Assembly: GCF_000765695.2 (NCBI RefSeq)
Contig: NZ_JRPB02000002.1
Location: 62,001-126,000, forward strand
Reading direction: 5' to 3'
DNA from: Helicobacter sp. MIT 11-5569
Lineage (GTDB): Bacteria > Campylobacterota > Campylobacteria > Campylobacterales > Helicobacteraceae
DNA length: 64,000 bases
Below, in pieces: positions 54,597 through 62,778 of this stretch. A model generated the notes under the pieces. The model made no database searches, was not told where the DNA came from, and saw only the letters and a program-made list of their open reading frames with translations. Each line of letters begins with the position of its first letter. Position 1 is the stretch's first letter. A program made the translations under genes and the position numbers.

Positions 54597-55507
54597 TGTT
54601 TCTAAGGTTTTTACTAATAATAGGGATAGGCTTTTGTAGTGGAGTTTTTGGGATTGATTATTTGATTTTATCAAAGGAATATAAATTCAAAGGGCAAGAG
54701 ATTTATGCAAAAGATTTGTTTCCGCAATTAGAAAATAATTTTTTGCTTTTAAGGATTCCAAGCAATACAAACAGCTATCAAGTCAAAAGTAGCCAAATTT
54801 TAGCGCAGTTTGAAAATGAAGGCATTGAAGTTGGGGCGGAATCCCCAATTATTACATTTAAAAGAGAATTTAGCGGGGAGCAAAATGGGATTAAAAGTCA
54901 TATTTTGGCGGAATTTTTAAAAGAATATAAAAAGAATAATATTCAAATCCAAGAAATCCATTTGGAGCAAGTTACCCCTGTAAATTTTAAAGAAGACGCG
55001 ATTAAATCTATTGATTTTCACCCTAAATTACTAAAGCGCAATACTGGAAGTTTTGATATTTTGGTGCAAGAAACAAGCGGTGAGCAAACGCGGAATCGCA
55101 AAGTGTATTTTAAGTATATCATTGATGCAAAACTTCAAGCAATTCAAACAAGCGAGCCAATTAGCGGAAGACAAAGCGTAAATCACAATAATGCCCATTT
55201 AGTTTGGATTCCTTTTGAACGCATTAGCAGCCCTTTAATGCAAGAAAGTGAAATGGGAAAAGTTGCGGTGCGCTCTTATACTCCAAAGAATACCATTATC
55301 ACAAGAGATAGATTGATTCCAAAGCGTGTGGTAAAAAAGGGTGATAAGCTTTTAATTGGTGTCGTAGAAGATGGCGTTTTGCTTGAATTTACTCTTGAGG
55401 CACAAAAAGATGGAGCGGTTGGCGATAAAATAAAAGCGCGCGTGATTGATGGCAAAAAAACATATGAAGTAGAGATTTTAGAAGAGGGTAGGGCGAAGTT
55501 ATTATGA
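54593..55507 (+). CDS. flgA: Flagellar basal body P-ring formation chaperone FlgA
   Basis: 304 residues from the ATG overlapping the copA stop (ATGA). Signal peptide about 1-18 (FLRFLLIIGIGFCSGVFG). The C-terminal third is an SAF domain: VAVRSYTPKNTIITRDRL, then VKKGDKLLIGVV and VGDKIKARVIDGKKTYEV. Assists FlgI assembly in the periplasm. Longer than E. coli FlgA, as is usual in this group. flgA-ubiX adjacency also occurs in Helicobacter pylori. Confidence 0.9.
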   Translation: MMFLRFLLIIGIGFCSGVFGIDYLILSKEYKFKGQEIYAKDLFPQLENNFLLLRIPSNTNSYQVKSSQILAQFENEGIEVGAESPIITFKREFSGEQNGIKSHILAEFLKEYKKNNIQIQEIHLEQVTPVNFKEDAIKSIDFHPKLLKRNTGSFDILVQETSGEQTRNRKVYFKYIIDAKLQAIQTSEPISGRQSVNHNNAHLVWIPFERISSPLMQESEMGKVAVRSYTPKNTIITRDRLIPKRVVKKGDKLLIGVVEDGVLLEFTLEAQKDGAVGDKIKARVIDGKKTYEVEILEEGRAKLL

Positions 55508-56052
55508 AACGCATTATTGTAGGGATTAGCGGTGCAAGTGGTGCTAGGCTTGGGTTAAGATTTTTAGAATCTTTGCCCTTTGAAATGGAAAAATATTGCG
55601 TGATTTCAAAGGGTTCTAAGGAGGTTTTGAGGCTAGAAGAGGGCGGAGTGGGATTTGACTTTGAAAAAGTGCAGAATCTAAAATTATTAGATGATGAAAG
55701 TTTAGGAGAATGTATCGCAAGTGGTTCTTTTGTCTGTGAGGCAATGGCTGTGATTCCTTGTTCGCAAAATACTTTGGCAAAAATTGCTTGCGGGATTTGC
55801 GACACTTTGCTAACGCGCGCTGCTAGTGTGATGATAAAAGAGAATCGCAAATTACTCCTTGCTCCCCGTGAAATGCCCTTAAGTGCGATTGTGCTAGAGA
55901 ATATGCTCAAGCTTTCAAGATTGGGTGTTAGGATTGCACCACCAATTTTTGGCTATTATGCGGGAAATCGCTTAGAAGATGTGGAGAAGTTTCTAATTGG
56001 CAAATGGTGCGATAATTTAGGGATTCCATTTGATTATCAACGTTGGAAGTGA
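55504..56052 (+). CDS. ubiX: Flavin prenyltransferase UbiX
   Basis: 182 residues. GISGASGARLGLRFLE at the N-terminus binds FMN; then CSQNTLAKIACGICDTLLTR, KENRKLLLAPREMPLS and VRIAPPIFGYY. Makes the prenylated FMN cofactor used by UbiD-type decarboxylases, here probably in menaquinone or other aromatic metabolism. Overlaps flgA by four bases. coaD and tmk, which follow in Helicobacter pylori, are absent; a small accessory cassette lies there instead. Confidence 0.94.
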   Translation: MKRIIVGISGASGARLGLRFLESLPFEMEKYCVISKGSKEVLRLEEGGVGFDFEKVQNLKLLDDESLGECIASGSFVCEAMAVIPCSQNTLAKIACGICDTLLTRAASVMIKENRKLLLAPREMPLSAIVLENMLKLSRLGVRIAPPIFGYYAGNRLEDVEKFLIGKWCDNLGIPFDYQRWK

Positions 56053-56089
56053 TTTGTTCTTCGCTGTTGGCATATTTAAGCTTTTAATA

Positions 56090-56114
56090 AGTTAGAATCC
56101 AAAAGATTCTAACT
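56090..56114. terminator. Bidirectional hairpin between ubiX and the lipoprotein cassette
   Basis: AGTTAGAATC (56090-56099) and GATTCTAACT (56105-56114), loop CAAAA, between convergent genes. Confidence 0.65.
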
Positions 56115-56127
56115 AGATTGGAGTCAT

Positions 56128-56535
56128 TTAAATGCCTTCTGTTTCAAAAAATATTGCTTTATCCAAATGCGTAAAAAAAGATTGATAAGCTTCTGGAGAA
56201 TCTACACTTTGGATTCCTATTCTTGCATTAGCACGCACAGAAGTAGAGGTTTTGCTAAGTTCTCTAATGGTGATTGTTATTTGCATTTGAGATTTATCTT
56301 GATATTTTGTCGCTGTGATTGTGCCTGCATCTAGGTTGATTCTATCAATTACAAATCCTAAATCTTGCAAAGTTGCCGAAGTTGCTCTTGCTACTAAAAG
56401 TTTTGGTTGTTCGTAGGTTTTGCTTTGATAGGTTCTTTGTTCTACGCTTTGCAAATCGCCAACAATTGCATTTTTTGAGCTACCGCAACCAATAAATAAA
56501 ACCCCAATTACTGCTAAAAATAAAAACTTTTTCAT
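56128..56535 (-). CDS. Small lipoprotein, third gene of the cassette
   Basis: 135 residues. Lipobox VLFIGCGSS with the acylated Cys at 17. The mature part contains ATLQDLGFVIDRINLDAGTI and an alternating strand pattern. The upstream gene has the same block (ATLQDLEYTIEEVDRNFGVI), so the two are diverged paralogues. Overlaps that gene by four bases. Probably anchored in the envelope; function unknown. Confidence 0.8.
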   Translation of the reverse strand: MKKFLFLAVIGVLFIGCGSSKNAIVGDLQSVEQRTYQSKTYEQPKLLVARATSATLQDLGFVIDRINLDAGTITATKYQDKSQMQITITIRELSKTSTSVRANARIGIQSVDSPEAYQSFFTHLDKAIFFETEGI

Positions 56536-57071
56536 TCTATATGTCCTTCTAAAAATACTGATTTTGAGAGTGCTTCAAAAAATTTTTGATAAATTGCCTC
56601 ATCTTTAATTGTTTCTGCCTTTGTTACGCCACCTTTTGCATTAAAAACTACCCTTTGAATCGTTAGCCTTACATAAGTCTTTTTATGTGCTGGTTTTGGT
56701 ATTATTACAATTGTTGCTCGAATATGTTGTGTGGCGTCAGTCATATTTACTGCAGCATCAGCAGAGACGAAAAGTGCCATAAATATAGCCCCTACGACTT
56801 GTCCTGCTTCTGTGGCATCGGCTGATTTGTTTCCCGTGATAACTCCAAAATTTCTATCCACTTCTTCTATGGTGTATTCCAAATCTTGCAAAGTGGCAAT
56901 GCTAGAATCAAAGATTTTTTTATCATCATTAGTTTCAAAAACTCTTGTTTGCAGTTGCCTTTCTTCCAATGATGAACTATCAAGACTAAACATTTTTTGG
57001 GCATTAGTCGCACAACCTCCCAAAAATAAGATTCCACATAAAGATAGGATAAATACTAAATCAATCTTCAC
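56532..57071 (-). CDS. Lipoprotein, second gene of the cassette
   Basis: 179 residues. Lipobox ILFLGGCATN. The LQDLEYTIEEVDRNFGVITG block is shared with the next gene. A hydrophobic stretch VVGAIFMALFVSADAAVN (about 95-112) could contact the membrane. Seventeen bases after the first lipoprotein gene. Function unknown. Confidence 0.8.
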   Translation of the reverse strand: MKIDLVFILSLCGILFLGGCATNAQKMFSLDSSSLEERQLQTRVFETNDDKKIFDSSIATLQDLEYTIEEVDRNFGVITGNKSADATEAGQVVGAIFMALFVSADAAVNMTDATQHIRATIVIIPKPAHKKTYVRLTIQRVVFNAKGGVTKAETIKDEAIYQKFFEALSKSVFLEGHIE

Positions 57072-57088
57072 TAAATCCTCCTATATTT

Positions 57089-57478
57089 CTAAAAACTTGA
57101 AGTGCGATAACTCACATCTCGCACTTTATTTTGCGCATCAAATTTGACAATAATTGTTAAAGTTCTTTGGTTTCTAGCAGTGGAACCACTGCTACCGCCA
57201 ACACCCAATAAAATTAGCCCGATTCCACCTTGTGTATTTTGATAGGCTTGTTGTGTAGAGACTTTATCATACACCCAAACTTCGCGCCTTTGTTCATCTG
57301 TTGAAATAATATTGGGAGAGCCTAATACTTCAACAACTTCGGCAGAACTCATACCAACTTTAATTTCTTTCTGTGCTTTTGCGACGCTAATTTTTTCATC
57401 ACTTTGCGGATTATAAAGTGATGAACAACCACTTAAGATAAATAAACCAAACAAACAAAAACCCAATAAAGATTTCAT
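57089..57478 (-). CDS. SmpA/OmlA (BamE-like) lipoprotein, first gene of the cassette
   Basis: 129 residues. Lipobox LFILSGCSSL with Cys at 18. IKVGMSSAEVVEVLGSPNII and REVWVYDKVS are the classic SmpA/OmlA fold pattern. A glycine- and serine-rich insert (GGIGLILLGVGGSSGST) is unusual. Leads the three-lipoprotein operon, divergent from the XRE regulator, so is probably controlled by it. Confidence 0.83.
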   Translation of the reverse strand: MKSLLGFCLFGLFILSGCSSLYNPQSDEKISVAKAQKEIKVGMSSAEVVEVLGSPNIISTDEQRREVWVYDKVSTQQAYQNTQGGIGLILLGVGGSSGSTARNQRTLTIIVKFDAQNKVRDVSYRTSSF

Positions 57479-57498
57479 TTATACTCCTAATGAATAAA

Positions 57499-57516
57499 TA
57501 ACTTATTATAATAAGT
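57499..57516. promoter_or_regulatory. Operator-like palindrome 1 between lipoprotein operon and XRE gene
   Basis: AACTTATTATAATAAGTT is a perfect 18-base palindrome, 21 bases upstream of the first lipoprotein ATG. A TATTATAAT-like -10 lies within it. Confidence 0.65.
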
Positions 57517-57551
57517 TGAAGATAGATTTTACAATTTATAAAATTAAACTT

Positions 57552-57569
57552 AACTTATTATCATAAGGT
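57552..57569. promoter_or_regulatory. Operator-like site 2 near the XRE gene start
   Basis: AACTTATTATCATAAGGT matches site 1 at 15 of 18 positions, 53 bases away (about five helical turns), 6 bases before the XRE TTG start. Fits autoregulation. Confidence 0.6.
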
Positions 57570-57575
57570 AAATTA

Positions 57576-57857
57576 TTGTTGCTAAGTCCTGAAGAAGTTA
57601 AGGAAATTTATAAACAAATTGGCGCAAATGTTGCTAGGATAAGGAAACAGAAACACTATTCCCAGCTTAAGCTTTCTTTGGCGATTGGGCATAATTCTGT
57701 AAGTCTTGTTTCTTTTGCAGAAATTGGTCTTAAAGGGGCGCATTTTAATATTGAACACCTTTTGCAAATTGCTAAAGTTTTAGAGGTAGATATTTGTGAG
57801 TTTTTTGATGGAATCTCTTTGGATAAAATGGAGGATAAAAATCAAAGAAAATCTTAA
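57576..57857 (+). CDS. XRE/Cro-type helix-turn-helix regulator
   Basis: 93 residues from TTG with AAGG 7 bases upstream. Helix-turn-helix of the Cro/C1 type in ANVARIRKQKHYSQLKLSLA and NIEHLLQIAKVLEVDICEFF. Residues differ from the consensus S/R helix (NSVSLVSFAEIG). Size resembles phage or restriction-control (C) regulators. Divergent from the lipoprotein operon with two matching palindromes between. Confidence 0.82.
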   Translation: MLLSPEEVKEIYKQIGANVARIRKQKHYSQLKLSLAIGHNSVSLVSFAEIGLKGAHFNIEHLLQIAKVLEVDICEFFDGISLDKMEDKNQRKS

Positions 57858-57978
57858 ATTTGGAATTTGTCCCATTGACTTTTACCACTTGTGCCTTTAG
57901 GACGTCCTAGAATCTTACCCTTGCATGCGGCTTTAAGCCTTGCTTATCTGTGCTAACTCTTAAATACGCATAAACCAA
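57854..57978 (-). pseudogene. Collapsed serine recombinase (resolvase/invertase) relic
   Basis: From TTG at 57978 the minus strand reads MVYAYLRVSTDKQGLK, the catalytic-serine start of resolvases (YxRVSTxxQ). After a shift of frame it reads LKAACKGKILGRPKGTSGKS and QWDKFQI with a stop at 57854-57856; GRPKG is the hinge to the C-terminal DNA-binding domain. About 100 residues between the two motifs are missing. It lies exactly between the XRE gene and the HDOD gene, at one edge of the accessory cassette. Confidence 0.82.
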
Positions 57979-57986
57979 ATGGAATC

Positions 57987-58838
57987 TTAATCTTCTTTAG
58001 TAAGGTTATTTTTTGCTTCTTCTGGGAGTTTAGATAAGAAGTTTGCCTTATTGAAATCTACGCCTTGCCCAATAGCTTCATTGACTAAGGCAATAGATTT
58101 TTTTGAGTTAAATTGACTAAGTGGGTGATAAGGCTCAAAAAGGCAGTTTGTAACAGCAAGCGCATACGCATTTTTTTTAATCTCTTGGGAAGCTGCGTGG
58201 GGATTATGAATGTGAGCAATACTTTGGATTAATTTCTCATCAAATTTCCAATAATTAAATAGAGTTCCTAAAAACGAAATGCTATCTATCCCACAATATT
58301 GGTTTTCTAACTCATGGACATCTTGGAAATTATTTGCTTGATTTTTTTCTAAAAACTCCTTAGCATTGCCAGATTTTATTAACATATCTGCAATTAAAAT
58401 CATACCTAAACGCAATAACATAGCACATGGAATTAGCTCATTAGCAAGATTTTTATCTTCTTCTCTTAGCCATGTTGATATAAAATCCACTTCTTTAGAG
58501 CAATTGGTTAAAAATACATTGTTGTCTAACCCATAAGGAGAAACATTGATAGAAAAATTAGAGCGCACTGCATTTGCCATTACAGTATTTTTAATTGTTC
58601 CAGCTCCTAGTAAAGAAACAACTTGTTGAATGGTTGAAACTTGACGAGAAAGTCCATAAAACGGAGAGTTTGCAAGACGCAATAGTTCTCCTACAATTAA
58701 AGGGTCTTTTGACAATATTGCTGCAACTTTAGAAGTTTCTAAATCTGCCCCGCTAGAATCTACATAATTACGCAACTCTATAACAGTTTGCGGTAGGGGT
58801 GGCAATTCTTTAATAGTTTCTACAAGTAAAGGATTCAT
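57987..58838 (-). CDS. HDOD-domain signalling protein
   Basis: 283 residues. MNPLLVETIKELPPLPQTVI and LSKDPLIVGELLRLANSPFY, then STIQQVVSLLGAGTIKNTVM, are signatures of HDOD domains, which resemble HD phosphohydrolases without the metal-binding residues. In Campylobacterota such proteins influence motility, biofilm or stress responses; the partner is unknown. Confidence 0.9.
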   Translation of the reverse strand: MNPLLVETIKELPPLPQTVIELRNYVDSSGADLETSKVAAILSKDPLIVGELLRLANSPFYGLSRQVSTIQQVVSLLGAGTIKNTVMANAVRSNFSINVSPYGLDNNVFLTNCSKEVDFISTWLREEDKNLANELIPCAMLLRLGMILIADMLIKSGNAKEFLEKNQANNFQDVHELENQYCGIDSISFLGTLFNYWKFDEKLIQSIAHIHNPHAASQEIKKNAYALAVTNCLFEPYHPLSQFNSKKSIALVNEAIGQGVDFNKANFLSKLPEEAKNNLTKED

Positions 58839-58990
58839 AAAATTTCCTTTAGTTAGAGTGATTTAATTAATATGTAAAGTGCTAATTTTATATCATATTT
58901 ATTAAAACAATGCTTTAACATAAAAAAGTCGTTGAGTAAATCAGTGAAGTTGTGTTAAAATAACGCAAATTCATAAGGAAGTTTTATTTT

Positions 58991-59692
58991 ATGCGTTTTG
59001 GAAAGATTGATTATTTAAACCTTTTGCCTTTTGAAGTCTTTGTGCGCACTTATCCGAAACCTTCACAATTTCAATGTTTTTATAATAAGAAAAAATCTTA
59101 TCCTGCGCGCTTGAATAAGGAATTTTTATTTGGTCGCATTGATGCTGGATTTATCTCATCTATTACAGCACTTAGAGCGCAAAAAGAGAAGTTTAAAGCA
59201 GCAAATGTTGGAATCATAGCACGCAAAAGAGTGGTTAGCGTAATTTGTCTGCCTAAAGAGCAAGGGGAAGACTATCAATCTGCAACTTCAAATGCGCTTT
59301 TAAAAGTGTTAGGCTTAAAAGGTCGTGTATTAATTGGAGATAGAGCATTATTTGAAGTATTAAAGCGAGAAAAAGTTGGAGATAAAACATATATTGATAT
59401 GGGAGAAAAATGGGTAGCAAATGAACATTTGCCTTTTGTATTTGGCAGGTTATGTGTGAAAGAAAATTATACGTTCTATGAGAAAATGATGCAGGCATTT
59501 TCAAAAAAGCGCGTTAAAATTCCTTATTATATATTGAAAAATGCAGAATTTAAAAGTGGAATTAAAAAACAAGAAATTTTAAATTATCTTAAAGTTTTGT
59601 CTTATAAGATAGATAAGAAAGCACAATTTGGAGTGGAGAGATTCTACCGAAGATTGCGTATTCTAGGAATCAAGCCTCCTAGCAGATTTTAA
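58991..59692 (+). CDS. mqnA: Chorismate dehydratase MqnA-like (futalosine menaquinone pathway)
   Basis: 233 residues. FGKIDYLNLLPFEVFVRTYP matches the MqnA opening, and RIDAGFISSITALRAQ carries the periplasmic-binding-like fold. Later IGDRALFEVL and LPFVFGRLCV fit too. MqnA makes 3-enolpyruvyl-benzoate from chorismate, the first step of the futalosine route used by Campylobacterota. Cytoplasmic: no signal peptide. Confidence 0.85.
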   Translation: MRFGKIDYLNLLPFEVFVRTYPKPSQFQCFYNKKKSYPARLNKEFLFGRIDAGFISSITALRAQKEKFKAANVGIIARKRVVSVICLPKEQGEDYQSATSNALLKVLGLKGRVLIGDRALFEVLKREKVGDKTYIDMGEKWVANEHLPFVFGRLCVKENYTFYEKMMQAFSKKRVKIPYYILKNAEFKSGIKKQEILNYLKVLSYKIDKKAQFGVERFYRRLRILGIKPPSRF

Positions 59693-59740
59693 AAATTTTA
59701 ACAATTTGTGGTTTTAAACTAAAATGTAGGTTTAATTTAA

Positions 59741-59746
59741 TATAAT
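59741..59746 (+). promoter_or_regulatory. -10 box (TATAAT) for ndk and the rpmF-plsX-fabH genes
   Basis: AATTTAATATAATGTTGCC; the longest ndk frame would start inside this box, which supports the later ATG at 59796. Confidence 0.6.
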
Positions 59747-59795
59747 GTTGCCCTTAAATTTTAAAAATTCCACAAAGCGTGGTTTAGGAGTAGCA

Positions 59796-60209
59796 ATGGA
59801 GCAAACATTATCCATTATCAAACCTGATGCAGTGCAAAAAAATGTGATTGGGAAAATTGTTGATAGATTTGAGAGTAATGGCTTAAGAATCGCTGCAATG
59901 AAGAAAATACGACTGAGTAGAAATGACGCAAAAGACTTTTATGCTGTGCATAAAGAACGTCCTTTCTTTAATGATTTGATAGATTTTATGGTGAGCGGTC
60001 CAGTTGTTGTAATGGTTCTTGAAGGATTAAATGCAGTGGCTAAAAATCGTGAATTAATGGGTGCGACAAATCCAAAAGAAGCAGCAGCTGGGACAATTCG
60101 TGCAGATTTTGCTGATAGTATTGATGCAAATGCGGTGCATGGAAGTGATAGTTTAGAGAATGCACAAAGAGAAATTGCATTTTTCTTTGCAACAAGAGAA
60201 ATTTGCTAG
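59796..60209 (+). CDS. ndk: Nucleoside diphosphate kinase
   Basis: 137 residues. [20 protein letters not shown], the phosphohistidine in [10 protein letters not shown] and EIAFFF near the end. AGGAG lies 5 bases before the ATG. Transfers phosphate between nucleotides. First of ndk-yceD-rpmF-plsX-fabH. Confidence 0.96.
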   Translation: MEQTLSIIKPDAVQKNVIGKIVDRFESNGLRIAAMKKIRLSRNDAKDFYAVHKERPFFNDLIDFMVSGPVVVMVLEGLNAVAKNRELMGATNPKEAAAGTIRADFADSIDANAVHGSDSLENAQREIAFFFATREIC

Positions 60210-60213
60210 TTGA

Positions 60214-60585
60214 ATGCAGTTAGCTTTCCAAAAGGTATTCCAAGCTTGTAAAAATGGAGAAAAGATTCCATTTTTTGTTGAAAGTGATGATAGGAAAGCA
60301 CAATTAGAAGGCATTTTATCGTATGATAATAGCCATTTTAATTTATTAAAACTAAACGGAATCCTAAAGGGAAGTATTACTTTAATTTGTGATATTAGTG
60401 GCGAAGAGTATGAAAAAACACTCAATGAGCCTTTAGAATTTTATCTAAGTGATGGTTTTGTTAATTTAGATAATGAGCATTTTGAAGATGTAGTTGAGTG
60501 TGAAAATAGTAGTATTAATTTCAAAGAAATTTTACATGGTGAGTTAGAAATGATTCGCTGTGATTACCATACAAAAGATGATTAA
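60214..60585 (+). CDS. DUF177/YceD family protein upstream of rpmF
   Basis: 123 residues. Strand-rich core KGSITLICDISGEEYEKTL then LEFYLSDGF, an acidic tail and two Cys (ICDISG, EC) fit the YceD/DUF177 family by pattern. In most bacteria this family sits directly before rpmF and has been tied to 23S rRNA processing; that role is inherited from the family. Four bases after ndk. Confidence 0.75.
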   Translation: MQLAFQKVFQACKNGEKIPFFVESDDRKAQLEGILSYDNSHFNLLKLNGILKGSITLICDISGEEYEKTLNEPLEFYLSDGFVNLDNEHFEDVVECENSSINFKEILHGELEMIRCDYHTKDD

Positions 60586-60602
60586 TTTTTAAGGAGTAAA
60601 AA

Positions 60603-60758
60603 ATGGCAGTACCAAAGAGACGCGTGAGTAAAACAAGAGCGGCAAAAAGAAGAACGCATTATAAGCTAACATTGGCAGTTCCTGTAAAGGATAAAGATGG
60701 AACTTGGAAAATGCCACATCGTATGAATAAATTTACTGGAAATTATAAAAGCAAATAA
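60603..60758 (+). CDS. rpmF: 50S ribosomal protein L32
   Basis: 51 residues: [20 protein letters not shown], then [26 protein letters not shown] lies 7 bases upstream. It has no cysteines, so it belongs to the zinc-free form. Followed by plsX as in most bacteria. Confidence 0.95.
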   Translation: MAVPKRRVSKTRAAKRRTHYKLTLAVPVKDKDGTWKMPHRMNKFTGNYKSK

Positions 60759-60770
60759 AACTAGGGTGCA

Positions 60771-61760
60771 ATGATGAAAATTGCCATAGATGCTATGGGT
60801 GGAGACTTTGGTTCTGCGCCACTTGTGCAAGGCTCTTTGCAAGCGTTAAAAGAGCGTAATTTTACTTTGGTGCTTGTAGGTGATGCGCAAGTGATTAAGC
60901 CCTTAATTCCTGCAAATTTTCTTTCGAAGATAGAAATTATCCATTGTGATGATTTTATTGCGATGGACGACAGCGCAACTTCCGCATTAAAGCGTAAGAA
61001 AAGCTCTATTTATGTTGCAATGGAAATGCTCAAAAATAAGGAAGTAGATGCTGTGGTATCTGCTGGACATAGTGGGGCTACGATGAGTTTGGCGACACTT
61101 AAAATTGGACGTTTAAATAATGTCTTGCGTCCTGCGATTTGCACGTTAATGCCACGCATTGATGGAAGCAAAAGTTTAGTGTTAGATGCAGGAGCAAATG
61201 TAGATTGCAAGCCTGAAAACTTATTTGAATTTGGTGTTATGGGTTATGAATATGCAAAAGCAATTTTAAATTATCCCAAAGTGCGAATTGGACTTTTGGC
61301 AAATGGTGAGGAAGAAAGCAAAGGCAATGAAATAACAAAAACTGCTTTTGAGCTTCTAAAAAAGCACGAAAATTTTATAGGTAACGTAGAGGGAAATAAT
61401 ATTTTTGATGGTAATGTAGAAGTTATTGTTTGTGATGGATTTGTTGGAAATGCCGTGCTTAAAGCAAGTGAAGGAGTTGCAAATTCTATTTCTTTTTTGC
61501 TAAAAAAACATATCAAGGCTTCACCTATTGGAATATTTGGTGCATTATTTATGCAAAATGTGTTTAAAAAACTTAAAAAGCAAATTGATTATGCTGAATA
61601 TGGTGGAGCACCGCTTTTGGGTGTTAATGGAAGTGTTATCATTTGTCATGGAAAGAGTAACGCAAAGGCGATGAAAAATGCTGTATTTCAAGCAATTTCA
61701 GCAGTTGAAAATAATGTAAATCATAATATCGAAATTGCATTAGAGCAACTTAGAAATTAA
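60771..61760 (+). CDS. plsX: Phosphate acyltransferase PlsX
   Basis: 329 residues. [20 protein letters not shown] at the N-terminus, [20 protein letters not shown] (about 95-115), [13 protein letters not shown] and [12 protein letters not shown]. Makes acyl-phosphate for phospholipid synthesis. Two adjacent ATG codons (60771 and 60774); either may start. Confidence 0.95.
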   Translation: MMKIAIDAMGGDFGSAPLVQGSLQALKERNFTLVLVGDAQVIKPLIPANFLSKIEIIHCDDFIAMDDSATSALKRKKSSIYVAMEMLKNKEVDAVVSAGHSGATMSLATLKIGRLNNVLRPAICTLMPRIDGSKSLVLDAGANVDCKPENLFEFGVMGYEYAKAILNYPKVRIGLLANGEEESKGNEITKTAFELLKKHENFIGNVEGNNIFDGNVEVIVCDGFVGNAVLKASEGVANSISFLLKKHIKASPIGIFGALFMQNVFKKLKKQIDYAEYGGAPLLGVNGSVIICHGKSNAKAMKNAVFQAISAVENNVNHNIEIALEQLRN

Positions 61761-61773
61761 GAAGGGGAAACCG

Positions 61774-62778
61774 ATGGAAAAACTTATATATGCAAGCCTT
61801 AAATCCATTGGTGCTTATATTCCAAGTAAAATTGTTACAAATGATGATCTTTCTAAAATTGTAGATACAAGTGATGAATGGATTACCAAACGCACAGGGA
61901 TTAAGGAGCGCCGCTTCGCAGAAAAAAATGAAGCAACAAGTGATTTGGCAACAAAAGCAGCAAAACTAGCGATTGCTCGTGCAAATTTAAAACCTAGTGA
62001 TATTGATGCGATAATTGTTGCTACAATCTCTCCAGATTATTTTTGTATGCCATCTACTGCTTGTGTAGTAGCGCATAATTTAGGGATTATTGGCAAACCT
62101 GCTTTTGATATTTCGGCAGCATGCAGCGGATTTATTTATTTAATTTATTTAGCAAAATCTCTTATTGAATCAAGAGCGCATAAGAATATTTTGGTTATTG
62201 GAGCAGAAAAGCTTTCAAGTATTACTGATATGCAAGATAGAAGCACTTGTATTTTATTTGGTGATGGAGCAGGAGCAGTAGTGATTGGCACAACAGATGA
62301 TAAGAATCTTAGTATTTTAGATGTAAATTGTGCTTCAAATGGGCAATATCAAGACTTCCTGATGACTCCGGGCTGTGGAAGTCGTAATCCTACAAATGAT
62401 AAAGTTTTACAAGAGCGTTTGCAATTTATCAAAATGAAGGGTAATGAGATTTTTAAGCTTGCTGTAAAAACCCTAACACAAGATGTGGTAGAGATTTTAG
62501 AAAAAAATGCGTTGAGTAAAGATTCTATTGATTTTTTTATTCCTCATCAAGCAAATTTGCGGATTATTTCTGCTGTTGGTGAGGCATTAGGATTCCCGAA
62601 GGAAAAAATTGCATTAACTGTGCAAAAATATGGTAATACTTCCGCAGCTTCTATTCCTATGGCAATCAACGAACTTTATGAAGAAGGCAGAATCAAACAA
62701 GGTTCAAAGCTTCTTTTGGACGCTTTTGGTGGAGGGCTAACTTGGGGTTCTGCGATTCTTGCATTTAATGGACAATAA
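61774..62778 (+). CDS. fabH: 3-oxoacyl-ACP synthase III FabH
   Basis: 334 residues. The catalytic Cys is in [20 protein letters not shown] (about 120), His in PHQANLRI (about 262) and Asn in [10 protein letters not shown]. Starts fatty acid chains from acetyl-CoA and malonyl-ACP. AAGGGG precedes the ATG. Ends one base before the convergent transglycosylase. Confidence 0.96.
   Translation: MEKLIYASLKSIGAYIPSKIVTNDDLSKIVDTSDEWITKRTGIKERRFAEKNEATSDLATKAAKLAIARANLKPSDIDAIIVATISPDYFCMPSTACVVAHNLGIIGKPAFDISAACSGFIYLIYLAKSLIESRAHKNILVIGAEKLSSITDMQDRSTCILFGDGAGAVVIGTTDDKNLSILDVNCASNGQYQDFLMTPGCGSRNPTNDKVLQERLQFIKMKGNEIFKLAVKTLTQDVVEILEKNALSKDSIDFFIPHQANLRIISAVGEALGFPKEKIALTVQKYGNTSAASIPMAINELYEEGRIKQGSKLLLDAFGGGLTWGSAILAFNGQ

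Noticed and set aside
57576-57857. XRE regulator as the control (C) protein of the restriction cluster at 36-39 kb
   Set aside because: It is 19 kb away and has its own matching operators beside the lipoprotein genes.
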